In this document: positions 1 through 8,240 of the stretch, in pieces
How the letters are laid out: each line of letters opens with the position of its first letter
Numbering within the stretch: the stretch's first letter is position 1
NCBI RefSeq assembly: GCF_000981385.1
Contig: NZ_LATZ01000121.1
Span: 1 to 63,018 of the forward strand
From: Bacillus sp. SA1-12
Lineage (GTDB): Bacteria; Bacillota; Bacilli; Bacillales; Bacillaceae
Direction of reading: 5' to 3'
Length of the DNA: 63,018 bases
Program-made: the position numbers and the translations under genes
The notes under the pieces: model-generated
The model's input: only the letters and a program-made list of their open reading frames with translations
The model's database searches: none
Told to the model about the DNA's origin: nothing

Positions 1-510
1 CTTTTTCTTAGTGTGCCAGGCATGGCAACTATCTAGGTGGTGAAAGTCCACTGTGGGGGTACACATCGACCAACCACTAAGGAAGCGCAAGGTACTTATC
101 GTGAGGTAAGGGCTGGAGGAAGCGTGGAATAAAATCTTGACTCGACGAACAGAAATCTGATACTAAGGCTCTACAAAGGGATTAGACTCCTAAGCAAGTT
201 AAAGTCCAAAAGATGTGCGTAACTTTGTAGAGTAAATCAGGCGAGTAAAAGAGGAAAGATAGTTGTCTTACCCTGGGAGATCTTGCGGATGTACAGAAGT
301 ACAGTCGAAAAAAGGTTTGTCGCAAGAAGTCAGCAGAAGCCATAGTAATGAAATAAATTCATGAAGGGCTGAACAATTTATAGTGTTTCAACACCACGAA
401 TGCGTGAGTGACGAACTCCGAATGTGTTAATGGTAAAAGTATGAGCGTATCTCAAAGGATATCCAAAAGGGAGCTATCACTTACTACGTGAGAGGGAAGG
501 AGAAACGAGT

Positions 511-1785
511 GTGGAACTTTTAGAACAGATTCTAAGTAATCTAAATATGAATGAAGCTTACTTACGTGTCTATAAAAATAAAGGTACAAGTGGGGTCGAT
601 GGAGCAACAGTCGACGAACTAAAGCAATATCTGAAAGAGAATAAGGATGATCTGCGTCAGCGCATCAGAACAAGAAAATACCAACCACAAGCTGCCTTAA
701 GAGTGGAGATCCCAAAAGGAAATGGAAAGATGCGCAAGTTGGGAATACCAACAGTAGTGGATAGAGTAGTTCAACAAGCCATTCATCAAGTTCTCAGCCC
801 GATATTTGAAGAACAGTTCAGCGAATTCAGTTACGGTTTCAGACCAAAAAGAAGTTGTGAGATGGCGATTATGAAAAGCCTGGAAATTCTGAATGATGGT
901 CATGACTGGGTAGTCGACATTGATCTTGAAAGATTCTTTGATACAGTCCATCACGATAAAATCATGCGAATTATATCCAACACAATAAATGATGGAGATG
1001 TCATTTCTCTAATAAGAAAATACTTAGTTAGTGGGGTTATGGTGAATGGGAAATATGAAGAAACACCAGTTGGGACTCCGCAAGGAGGCAACCTCAGCCC
1101 TCTTTTGAGTAATATTATGTTGAACGAACTGGATAAGGAACTAGAAAGTAGAGGACTTCAATTCGTGAGATACGCTGATGACGCCCTGATTTTTGTGAAG
1201 AGCGAGAAAGCAGCGAGCAGAGTGATGAAATCAATCGTGAGATTTATAGAAGAGAAATTAGGTCTGATAGTCAATGCAGAGAAGAGTAAAATCTCTCGTC
1301 CAAAAGATCTGAAATTCTTAGGATTTGGATATTATTACGATTATAAAAATAAGAGATATCAAGTGAAACCTCATCCAAGTTCGGTACAGAAGTTTCAAAG
1401 GAAGCTTCGACAACTGACAAAACGAAGCTGGAGTGTTCCACTAGACTACCGAATATTGAAACTGAAACAAGTTATATTTGGATGGGTAAACTACTTCAGA
1501 GTGGCAAACATGAAAAAGGTGACTGAACGAATAGACAATAAGCTTCGTTCCAGAATTAGGGCCATCATCTGGAAACAATGGAAAGTAGCGAAGAAACAAA
1601 TCAAATCGCTTATCCAGTTAGGGATTCCAGAGGAAGAAGCAAAAGGATTAACCTACTGTCGAAAAGGTTACCGATACATAGGATTATCAAAAGTCGTCCA
1701 AAGAGCAATCTCAAACAAAAGACTAAAGCAAAGGGGAGTCCCCTCTGCTTTAGAACATTATCTAAAAGTACACACTGTGATATAA
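511..1785 (+). CDS. ltrA: Group II intron reverse transcriptase/maturase
   Basis: This 424-residue protein helps splice the intron RNA and copies it into DNA targets. The RT fingers/palm run from about residue 20 to 300, with GTSGVDG near residue 26, SYGFRPKRS near 108, the TPQGG block near 190, and the catalytic YADD near 220. The maturase X domain follows, ending in a basic C-terminus (NKRLKQRG). There is no HNH endonuclease domain, so the protein stops at about the 420 residues usual for endonuclease-less bacterial intron RTs. The start is GTG at 511, preceded by GGAAGGAGAAACGA. The frame is intact, so the intron may be active. Confidence 0.95.
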   Translation: MELLEQILSNLNMNEAYLRVYKNKGTSGVDGATVDELKQYLKENKDDLRQRIRTRKYQPQAALRVEIPKGNGKMRKLGIPTVVDRVVQQAIHQVLSPIFEEQFSEFSYGFRPKRSCEMAIMKSLEILNDGHDWVVDIDLERFFDTVHHDKIMRIISNTINDGDVISLIRKYLVSGVMVNGKYEETPVGTPQGGNLSPLLSNIMLNELDKELESRGLQFVRYADDALIFVKSEKAASRVMKSIVRFIEEKLGLIVNAEKSKISRPKDLKFLGFGYYYDYKNKRYQVKPHPSSVQKFQRKLRQLTKRSWSVPLDYRILKLKQVIFGWVNYFRVANMKKVTERIDNKLRSRIRAIIWKQWKVAKKQIKSLIQLGIPEEEAKGLTYCRKGYRYIGLSKVVQRAISNKRLKQRGVPSALEHYLKVHTVI

Positions 1786-1790
1786 ATTGA

Positions 1791-1867
1791 AACGCCGTAT
1801 ACGCGATCCGTACGTACGGTGTTGTGAGAGGGGCGAAAATAATACATTTATTTTCCCTCTACTCGAT
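1791..1867 (+). ncRNA. Intron domains V and VI
   Basis: The segment beginning ACGCCGTATACGCG at about 1792 pairs with CGTACGGTGT to give the short domain V hairpin, the catalytic core of group II ribozymes. The triad is CGC rather than AGC, a known variant. Domain VI (GAGGGGCGAAAATAA pairing with TTTTCCCTCTAC) follows and should carry the branch-point A. Folding was judged by eye. Confidence 0.8.
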
Positions 1868-1871
1868 TTGA

Positions 1872-2000
1872 TGCAGCTGTCAGGCTTATTCAGAAGCCTA
1901 AAACGTTGATAAATCAACGATGTATAAAAAAATCATGCATAATTGATAAAAAATGAATAAGAGCCAAACCCTTGGTACTACTAGGTTTGGCTCTTTGAGT
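1872..2000 (+). repeat. yjcZ-upstream repeat, copy 1
   Basis: This stretch is closely similar to about 48133-48270, including GCAGCTGTCAGGCTT, a small hairpin around GATAAATCAAC, AATCATGCAT and the terminator. Both copies lie about 200 bp upstream of a yjcZ-type gene, so the whole cassette is a segmental duplication. Copy 1 has taken the group II intron at its left edge. Confidence 0.75.
1961..1993 (+). terminator. Rho-independent terminator-like hairpin
   Basis: GAGCCAAACC (1961-1970) pairs perfectly with GGTTTGGCTC (1984-1993), followed by a short T tract. The same hairpin, slightly changed, is in the 48-kb copy (about 48221-48255). Confidence 0.6.
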
Positions 2001-2175
2001 TACTACTTAAAAATGGTTTTATGTTGACTAGATTTGTATAGAGTTTCATGTAATACTTTGAAATCTTGTTAAACTTAATAAGGAACACCCTTTTTCATCT
2101 ATTTTTGGCCAAAGCCCTGCCAATTTCTAAGTTTGTTCATATTTTATTATTAGCAAAGAAGAAAGGGTGAAGAAA

Positions 2176-2271
2176 ATGTCTGAATCTCGTGGAGCAGGAG
2201 CAGGTTTTGCTTTAATTGTTGTATTGTTTATCCTTCTTATCATTGTAGGAACTGCCTTTGTTCGCTATTAA
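2176..2271 (+). CDS. YjcZ-family sporulation small protein
   Basis: This 31-residue peptide has a short Gly-rich start (MSESRGAGAG) and one hydrophobic helix ending GTAFVRY. It matches the YjcZ/YrhK-like family of tiny spore-associated membrane peptides. An AAGGGTGAAG ribosome site precedes the ATG. A paralogue lies at 48456-48548, whose last 20 residues differ only at one conservative site. The family is made during sporulation; its molecular role is not established. Confidence 0.85.
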   Translation: MSESRGAGAGFALIVVLFILLIIVGTAFVRY

Positions 2272-2351
2272 TTAAACAGATTACCAACCAAACGTTTTAA
2301 AGTTTAAAAGGATCTTTCAGTGATCTGAACCCAAAAAGTTAGACACGAAAT

Positions 2352-3212
2352 TTAAGCAACTTCCTGGGCATGAATTCGGTATTGAGCCGGACTCATGCCT
2401 TTTAACTTTTCCTTAATTCTTTTATGGTTATAATAGTGGATATAATCTTCTAATTCTTGTTTAAAATGTTCCATACTCTTAAAATCTTTAAGATAAAGTA
2501 ACTCACTCTTTAATAACCCAAAGAAACTCCCCATGGCTGCGTTATCTAAACAATTGCCTTTTCGAGACATGCTTTGTGTAATCCCTTGTTCTTTCAATGC
2601 CTTCTGATATTGCTTCATCTGATAATGCCAGCCCTGATCTGAATGAAGGATAGGGGAATCTCCTTCTTTTAAAGTTTTAAAAGCCTTATCCAACATCTTA
2701 GAAACTAGCGGGTAAACTGGATGTTGTTCAACGTTATACGCAATAATTTCTCCGTTATATAAATCGAGGATTGGTGATAAAAATAGCTTTTCACCGTTTA
2801 AATGGAATTCTGTTACATCTGTTACCCACTTCTCATTAGGTTTGGTTGCTTGGAAATCACGCTCTAAAATATTTGGCGCGATTTTACCTACTTTACCACG
2901 GTATGAGCAATACTTTATTATACGGACTAGACATTCTAAATTCATTTCTCTCATTAAACGACGGACAGTTTTATGATTTAGAAAATAACTTCTATTACGT
3001 AATTCCAATGTAATTCGTCGGTAGCCATAACGACCTTGATGCTCATCAAAAATCTGTTGGATGACTTCTTTAACTTCACTATATTTGTCAGGTCGATTCA
3101 TTTGTTTTACCCAATAATAATAGGTACTACGTGGAATGCCAGCGATCTTAACTAATTCTATAATTCTATATTCATGCCTTAATTCATAGATTATTTGCGC
3201 CTTGTCTTTTTC
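2352..3212 (-). CDS. IS3-family transposase OrfB (DDE integrase), made by -1 frameshift from orfA
   Basis: OrfB carries the rve integrase core: WVTDVTEF (first D), HSDQGWHYQ (second D), and SRKGNCLDNAAMGSFFG followed by LKSELLY (E). The HTH_21-like N-terminal part includes GRYGYRRITLELR. An ATG start at 3101 would remove the first 37 residues (EKDKAQIIYELRHEY onward). These lie in the same frame and overlap the end of orfA at a slippery AAAAAG. Production as OrfAB by -1 frameshifting, as in other IS3 elements, is therefore more likely. OrfB itself has no internal stop. Confidence 0.9.
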   Translation of the reverse strand, partial: EKDKAQIIYELRHEYRIIELVKIAGIPRSTYYYWVKQMNRPDKYSEVKEVIQQIFDEHQGRYGYRRITLELRNRSYFLNHKTVRRLMREMNLECLVRIIKYCSYRGKVGKIAPNILERDFQATKPNEKWVTDVTEFHLNGEKLFLSPILDLYNGEIIAYNVEQHPVYPLVSKMLDKAFKTLKEGDSPILHSDQGWHYQMKQYQKALKEQGITQSMSRKGNCLDNAAMGSFFGLLKSELLYLKDFKSMEHFKQELEDYIHYYNHKRIKEKLKGMSPAQYRIHAQEVA

Positions 3213-3699
3213 TGAGATTTTTCCTTTTCTTGAATTAAGGCTTGTAACTTTTTTAAATAAGCATTCTCCATACGTAATCGCTCATTCTCAGCCCTTAAAG
3301 CTTCTTCAGATCCCTCAATAGGTTGATTTTTCTTCGTTTCTTTTTTCATGAATGGACGCCCCTTTGCCTTTGGTTGAAGAGCGTCTATTCCCTGTGTTTC
3401 AAATAAATACTTCCAATTCTCCACTGTGGTGGAGGCAGGAATATTAAATACTAAAGCAGCTTCTTCGATGGACGCTCCCATCTCGTTTATATAATTAAGT
3501 ACGTCCATTTTAAACTCAATTGAGTAATTTGTATATTTTTTTGGAAAGCTGCCAATCCATGTGCACAAAATTTAACTACCCATTTTTTTAACATTGTCAT
3601 GTTTACATTGTATTTTTTAGCTATATCTTTAAAGGATTCTACACCTTCAAGATAAGCATTAACAGCTGCTAATTTTGTTTCTAAAGAATATTTGGTCAT
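3191..3699 (-). pseudogene. IS3-family OrfA (HTH protein), frameshifted
   Basis: OrfA is the DNA-binding half of the transposase. It begins MTKYSLETKLAAVNAYLEG (helix-turn-helix, IS150 type), has a second HTH around YSIEFKMDVLNYINEMGAS, and ends in a leucine-zipper-like coiled coil (ALRAENERLRMENAYLKKL). The frame breaks near 3540 in a run of seven A on the coding strand. One more A would restore GLAAFQKKYTNYSIEF. Homopolymer loss is either a genuine inactivating mutation or a sequencing error. Confidence 0.85.
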
Positions 3700-4284
3700 A
3701 ACAAAAACTGCACCTCCAATTGTTAGTTGTGTCTAACTGATATTATCCCTCTTGAGTAGACGGTATAAAAAAACTTTGTTCAACTCCCTCAGTTAGATAC
3801 ATTTATCTCTCGAATGCTCACTTATTCGCAGAATTTCGAACACTGGATCGAACTATATCGAATGAATGGAATAAGTTTAGATACTTTTGTCTACATGAAG
3901 GCATGCAGAAATAGAGGAGGTAGAAATAACTCCAATTATTATCATATAATGAACGCATTCTCCACGCCGCCCCTGGAGGCTATCCCTCTTCATGTCTCAG
4001 CGGGTCTAAGCCCCCTCATTCCTTCGTCATGCCTAGCCAAGGGGTGGAGGCAGGTTTTGTTGCTAACGGAACGGGTCGGTGCCCTTTGGTTGAACACATC
4101 CAGTACTCCGTGCTTTCTTTTGAGATCCTACGAATAAGGCAACATTCGATAAAATACTAATCTAAATATTAATTGATAGGTATTTAATTTATAAATGTTC
4201 AGTTAAGCTGCTAATGGTGTTAAAGGTTGTACTTTTTGAGGATATTTTGAGGACTGATGGTAATGCAAGTGGAAAAATAGAGCT

Positions 4285-4380
4285 CATCCAAAAACAATTA
4301 TTGAAATCGCGACTGATGTAAAGCTTTGTGATAAAGTCAATTTAAAAGATGGAGATCAAGTTAAGGTTCTTATCAATTAA
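4285..4380 (+). pseudogene. C-terminal scrap resembling a DUF120/CTP-dependent riboflavin kinase domain
   Basis: An open run reads HPKTIIEIATDVKLC, then DKVNLKDGDQVKVLIN and a stop. The pattern HPKT...IEI...LR..L.DGD.V.V resembles the C-terminus of DUF120 riboflavin-kinase-like domains. Stops lie shortly upstream, so only this tail remains. The assignment is by recall of the family pattern and is tentative. Confidence 0.35.
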
Positions 4381-4677
4381 AAAATTATTATCCTCGTTTA
4401 ACTAAACCAACTAATTTCTTCTTCCATTAAAGGGCTCTTTAATGCAAGAAGGATCACTAAAATGTTCGTTTCTCAAAATGTGTGTAAAACGCTCTCTACT
4501 GAAATGAGTTTATGAAGTAGTACAAAAGTGTTCATTTCATTGCGTCAGAGAGTGCACCTTCATTTATCATCTTTGAGGATTATTTTAGTTTTGTTTTATC
4601 TTATTCAATTGATCTTGAATAGCTTTTATTTTTTTATCTCCTTTTTGAGTGTTTTGGAAGTCACTTTCTTTGAATGT

Positions 4678-4714
4678 ACAACCTGTCCCCAGTTGAAAAT
4701 AGGGAACAGGTTGT
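4678..4714 (+). terminator. Terminator hairpin
   Basis: ACAACCTGT (4678-4686) pairs with ACAGGTTGT (4706-4714), with an inner CCC/GGG pairing and TTTTCGTTTTA after it. The T tract is on the plus side. It lies just beyond the 3' end of the minus-strand dehydratase gene, so it mainly blocks plus-strand readthrough. Confidence 0.55.
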
Positions 4715-4745
4715 TTTCGTTTTATCTTCTATTAATAATAGATTC

Positions 4746-6134
4746 TTAACTCCAAAGTCTGTCGTTAGAGTAGGAGTTATTCCATTGTTCCGTTGATTCC
4801 CATAAACCAGGAATATCAGGATGCAGATGCTGAGCGATAACTTCATCGTTAAGATCCTCAATTCCAAGACCTGGTGCGTCTGGAACAGTGATAAAACCGT
4901 TTTTAACAAGCGGTTTCGGAAGCTTACTGATGATGAGATCATCCCACCATGGAACTTCAACAGAGTGAAACTCGAGCGCAAGGAAGTTTTCTGTTGCAGC
5001 TGCAGCGTGAACAGCCGCCAGACAAGCAATTGGACTTTCTGCCATATGAATTGCCATATTTACACCGTAATCTTGAGCCATATCGCCAATTTTCTTAGTT
5101 TCTAAAATGCCGCCAGTAGAAAGTACATCTGGGTGGATAACCGATACACCACCAGATTCAAGAAGCGGCTTGAAGTTTTCTTTTAAATAAATATCTTCAC
5201 CAGTACAAATTGGAGTAGATACTGAGTTTGCAAGTCTGATATATTGATCAGTATATTGCCATGGAATCATATCTTCCATCCATGCCAGGTTGAACTTGTC
5301 GATGCGGCGTCCAAGCTTGATGCAATCCTCAACACCGATGTGACCGAAATGGTCGATTGACAATGGCACTTCATAACCGATGACATCACGAACTTCAGCA
5401 ACATATTGCTCCAACATATCCAATCCCTTTTCAGTTACATGAATGCCTGTGAAAGGGTGAGGGATGTTATAAATATCGTATAATCGATTTTTTAGATTAC
5501 GTAATTCTGATTCAGATAAGTTGGAGTCTCCACGGTTACGCCACATTTTGGACAGCGTTTTCATTTCATCTAAAAATCCAAGAGGGGCACTTAATGTACC
5601 TGGTTCGTTAATAATTTGACCAATGCCAAGATCCATCTTTAAGAATGTAAATCCTTGTTCCATTCGTTTTTTAAGAGCATGTCCCATTGCAGTTCCTGTG
5701 TCTTTTCCGTCTACATCCGTGTCACAGTACATACGAATTTTATCACGGAATTTTCCGCCAAGCATTTGATAAATTGGTACCCCGTATGCTTTACCAGCCA
5801 AGTCCCATAAAGCAATTTCCAGACCGCTTACTCCACCGCCTTGACGAGCATGTCCGCCAAACTGTTTGATTCTGCGGAATAATTTGTCGATATTACAAGG
5901 GTTTTCTCCCAAAAGACGAGGTTTTAGTATTTGAGCAAAGACTTTATCAGCGCCATCGCGCACTTCGCCGAAACCAACCAATCCTTGGTTTGTGTATACT
6001 TTAATTAAGCTGCAGTGCATAGGTGCATCAACAATATCTGCAAAACGGATGTCAGTGATTTTTAATTCTGATGGTTTTGAATTAATATTGACATAAGCTA
6101 AAGTGGTTTCGAATGTTGGAGTTTGTTTGGACAT
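4746..6134 (-). CDS. Enolase-superfamily (mandelate racemase/muconate lactonizing) acid-sugar dehydratase or cycloisomerase
   Basis: This 462-residue protein is probably a Mg-dependent enzyme that dehydrates or cyclo-isomerises a sugar acid. The capping domain (about residues 20-140) includes GLVGFGEVRDGADK and SGLEIALWDLAGKA. The barrel has the acid/base lysine region FLKMDLG (about 167). The metal ligands are probably the D in SIDHFGH, the E in AWMEDM and the E in CTGEDIY, and the catalytic His lies in AIHMAESPIA. An insert around residues 180-225 makes it longer than the usual 380-410. The start has AAAGGAG upstream. It runs with the two SDR genes upstream (6338-7922), opposite to kdgK. 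The substrate cannot be read from sequence; RspA, fuconate and galactarolactone types are possible. Confidence 0.85.
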   Translation of the reverse strand: MSKQTPTFETTLAYVNINSKPSELKITDIRFADIVDAPMHCSLIKVYTNQGLVGFGEVRDGADKVFAQILKPRLLGENPCNIDKLFRRIKQFGGHARQGGGVSGLEIALWDLAGKAYGVPIYQMLGGKFRDKIRMYCDTDVDGKDTGTAMGHALKKRMEQGFTFLKMDLGIGQIINEPGTLSAPLGFLDEMKTLSKMWRNRGDSNLSESELRNLKNRLYDIYNIPHPFTGIHVTEKGLDMLEQYVAEVRDVIGYEVPLSIDHFGHIGVEDCIKLGRRIDKFNLAWMEDMIPWQYTDQYIRLANSVSTPICTGEDIYLKENFKPLLESGGVSVIHPDVLSTGGILETKKIGDMAQDYGVNMAIHMAESPIACLAAVHAAAATENFLALEFHSVEVPWWDDLIISKLPKPLVKNGFITVPDAPGLGIEDLNDEVIAQHLHPDIPGLWESTEQWNNSYSNDRLWS

Positions 6135-6337
6135 AATTAAGTCTCCTTTATCATGTTTATTTTATAATAAATAATTTGTATGATTTAATTTAGTTTAAGT
6201 ATGTTGGGAGTTTTCTATCTAAATGATTCATTTATTTAAGCCATTGACTATAAAATGAATTTGATAAAAGCGATTATATTTTTATGAAAGTCAAACTTGT
6301 TTAGCCAAAAAAAGCTAGAACAGTTCGTTACTGGTTT

Positions 6338-7066
6338 CTACAACAGCATACTTGCACCGTCTAATCGAACAGAAGCCCCACTCATATAGTCAGTCTTATC
6401 GGAAGCAATATAACAAACCATATGGGCAATATCTGAAGGAAGACCGCCACGCCCAAGAGGGAATTTTTTACGGTCACTTCCGTCTCCGCCTTTACCGACG
6501 TTAACATATCCGGGAGCAATCGTATTTACAGTGATACCGTATTTTGCTAATTCAATTGCACTTTCTCTAGCAAGCATTTTAATACCGCCCTTTGTCATGG
6601 AGTAGACGGTGTCAAAATCAGTAGGTCTCTTTCCATGGACGGAAGATATATTAATGATTCTTCCACATTGCTTTTTCTTCATGTAAGGAGTGACGGCTTG
6701 TATGCATTGCCAGTATCCCTTTAAATTAATGTTCATCATTTTATCGTACAATTCGTCAGTGTAGTCAAACAGATCGAGATTGAGTTGCAATGCCGCGTTG
6801 TTCACAAGAATATCAATTCCTCCGAAATGGTCCGCAACTTCTTTTACCATTTGATCAATCTCATTTTTTTGCGATACGTCTGCCTTTACAATGATGGAGT
6901 CTCCATAAAACTCATCAATACGCTGTTTGGTGTCCTTTGCTCCAGCCTCGCTGGAATTGTAATTAATGGCTACTTTCGCACCTTGTTTAGCTAGCTCGAC
7001 TGCAATTTCTTTACCGATCCCCGTCCCAGCACCGGTGACCAGCGCGACCTTACCAGAAAGACTCAT
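6338..7066 (-). CDS. Short-chain dehydrogenase/reductase (SDR)
   Basis: This 242-residue classical SDR is probably an NAD(P)-dependent sugar or sugar-acid dehydrogenase. It has the cofactor loop TGAGTGIG at residues 11-18, the NNAA motif near 90, the catalytic Ser in ISSVHGKRP, the catalytic pair YSMTKGG (Tyr/Lys) and a typical end (MSGASVRLDGAS). A GAGGAG ribosome site lies before the ATG. It sits 203 bp upstream of the dehydratase gene and 43 bp downstream of a second SDR, so the three probably form one operon. The specific substrate is inferred only from context. Confidence 0.85.
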   Translation of the reverse strand: MSLSGKVALVTGAGTGIGKEIAVELAKQGAKVAINYNSSEAGAKDTKQRIDEFYGDSIIVKADVSQKNEIDQMVKEVADHFGGIDILVNNAALQLNLDLFDYTDELYDKMMNINLKGYWQCIQAVTPYMKKKQCGRIINISSVHGKRPTDFDTVYSMTKGGIKMLARESAIELAKYGITVNTIAPGYVNVGKGGDGSDRKKFPLGRGGLPSDIAHMVCYIASDKTDYMSGASVRLDGASMLL

Positions 7067-7109
7067 TACATCAACTCCTCGTTTTCAATATGTATCTTTC
7101 AGAGATTTT

Positions 7110-7922
7110 TTACAATTTTAGCTCTGTTTCCTCTTTTGCTAGATCTGCTTTCTTCATCTTTTTATCTACATAATGAAGCATAAATCCTCCATCCAAGCGG
7201 ATATCGGCGCCATTCATATAGATTGCTTCATCGGAGGAGAGGTACAAAGCACATTGTGCTAGATCGTCATGGCTGCCCAGTATGGCGTTGGGGACTTTAA
7301 ATTGATAGGAATCATATAGTGATGAAATGTCACTTTTAAACCTCTCATCATCCCCCTCAATAGGACCCATCTCAATCGTATTGACGTTTACACCATAACG
7401 TCCCAGAATAAGTGCAGCTTCACGAGTGAGCAGTTTTACTGCACCTTTTGATGCACTGTAAGCAAATGAGGAACCAGTCGGTTTTTCTGCATGAATGGAG
7501 CTGATGTATATGATTTTTCCTGACTGCTTAGCTTTCATTTGATTGCCAACAGCTTGTGTGCATATAAAGGCAGATTTTGTGTTTTCATTCATGATTTGAA
7601 GAAACAATTCTTCATTACATGTTTCAACGCTTGTTGGAGCAACAACATTATTGTTGTGTATCAAAACATCGACTGTACCTAATCTCTTCTCTACCGCCTC
7701 CAACATAGTCCTAACTTCAGAGCTCTTGCATAAATCGACATTCACAATCATTGACATAGAACCTTGCGTTCGACAGTGATCTATGGATGACTGGATTTGA
7801 TCACCATCAGACGTACTGTTCAGGATGAAATGAGCACCTTCATCAGCAAAACGGCTAATGAGTGTTTTTCCTGAATCACTGTCTGCATCCGTAATAAAGA
7901 CTATCTTGTTTTGCAATCTCAT
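7110..7922 (-). CDS. SDR-family protein with altered cofactor loop
   Basis: This 270-residue protein has the SDR fold and catalytic elements YSASKGA and ISSIHAEKP. However, the usual TGxxxGxG cofactor loop reads FITDADSDSGKT and the NNAG motif reads HNNN. The loss of the glycines suggests weak or unusual NAD(P) binding, or a non-catalytic role. It is first in the minus-strand operon, with GGGAG before the ATG, and is paralogous to the next gene. Its C-terminal 18 residues (about MKKADLAKEETELKL) extend past the usual SDR end. Confidence 0.8.
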   Translation of the reverse strand: MRLQNKIVFITDADSDSGKTLISRFADEGAHFILNSTSDGDQIQSSIDHCRTQGSMSMIVNVDLCKSSEVRTMLEAVEKRLGTVDVLIHNNNVVAPTSVETCNEELFLQIMNENTKSAFICTQAVGNQMKAKQSGKIIYISSIHAEKPTGSSFAYSASKGAVKLLTREAALILGRYGVNVNTIEMGPIEGDDERFKSDISSLYDSYQFKVPNAILGSHDDLAQCALYLSSDEAIYMNGADIRLDGGFMLHYVDKKMKKADLAKEETELKL

Positions 7923-8086
7923 CTATCCATCTCCCTTCAAATAAATGTAGCAAAACGAAAAACCTAATTTGAAACTTGAAGTTTACCTGGTAAATCTTTG
8001 TGTGTACCATAAGATGTTAAATTTGCTATTCTGCATCACAATCTAACTATACAAACGAAATCTAATATGATGCGATGCTATAAATT

Positions 8087-8148
8087 TAAGATTTTGTTTG
8101 TTTTTTTTCGAATTCATTTTTATACCAAAAAAATCAAACAAAATCTTA
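8087..8148. promoter_or_regulatory. 14-bp perfect inverted repeat in the divergent promoter region
   Basis: TAAGATTTTGTTTG (8087-8100) is repeated as its exact complement CAAACAAAATCTTA (8135-8148), with 34 bp between. It lies between the minus-strand operon (start 7922) and kdgK (start 8241). It could be a paired operator or an RNA hairpin in the kdgK leader. No cognate regulator gene is visible in the cluster. Confidence 0.5.
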
Positions 8149-8240
8149 AAAATCTCTCCTGTAATCATTCCATTGAAACTAGTAATTTAAGTTATGAGGA
8201 ACCATTCCTTAAAAACAATCGGATAGGGGTGATAAGGTAT

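Larger units (their letters stand above)
11..1867 (+). mobile_element. Group II intron (probably group IIC-like) with encoded RT/maturase
   Basis: The intron starts with GTGTGCCAGGCATGG at 11 and ends with a CTACTCGAT-type 3' boundary near 1867. A structured 5' RNA of about 500 nt precedes the RT gene. Domain V lies at about 1791-1823 and a domain VI-like hairpin follows. The 10 nt before it (CTTTTTCTTA) match the T-rich arm of a terminator that survives uninterrupted in a paralogous copy at 48101-48132. Insertion straight after a terminator stem is the known habit of group IIC introns. The class is inferred from that and from the endonuclease-less RT. The 3' boundary is uncertain by a few bases and the upstream exon is almost wholly outside the window. 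Confidence 0.9.
2325..3750 (-). mobile_element. IS3-family (IS150-like) insertion sequence, frameshifted
   Basis: This IS carries the two-frame IS3 arrangement (orfA then orfB, minus strand). The left end has CCCAAAAAGTTAGACAC (about 2330-2346). The right end has the inverted complement GTGTCTAACT (3729-3738), so the inner 10 bp of the terminal repeats (AGTTAGACAC) agree and the outer bases are imperfect. The outer limits are estimates and no clear target duplication was found. The orfA frameshift suggests that this copy is inactive unless it is a sequencing error. Confidence 0.85.
3751..4745. other. Gene-poor stretch with a GC-rich block
   Basis: Apart from the DUF120-like scrap at 4285-4380 and a hairpin at 4678-4714, no gene is visible. 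The stretch 3960-4135 is much richer in G+C than its surroundings and full of short complementary runs (CCCCTGGAGG, GGGGTGGAGG). An open frame through it on the plus strand (3814-4137) gives an unnatural low-complexity protein with no ribosome site. The block could be the scar or RNA-bearing end of a mobile element, possibly IS605-like, but I cannot identify it. Confidence 0.4.

Noticed and set aside
3814..4137. 107-codon open frame as a gene
   Set aside because: No ribosome site, an implausible protein, and it runs through the GC-rich block whose openness is a by-product of composition.
4746..6134. Naming the enolase-superfamily gene as RspA/mannonate dehydratase
   Set aside because: The N-terminal and loop sequences I recall for that enzyme do not match closely and there is a long insert, so the substrate is left open.
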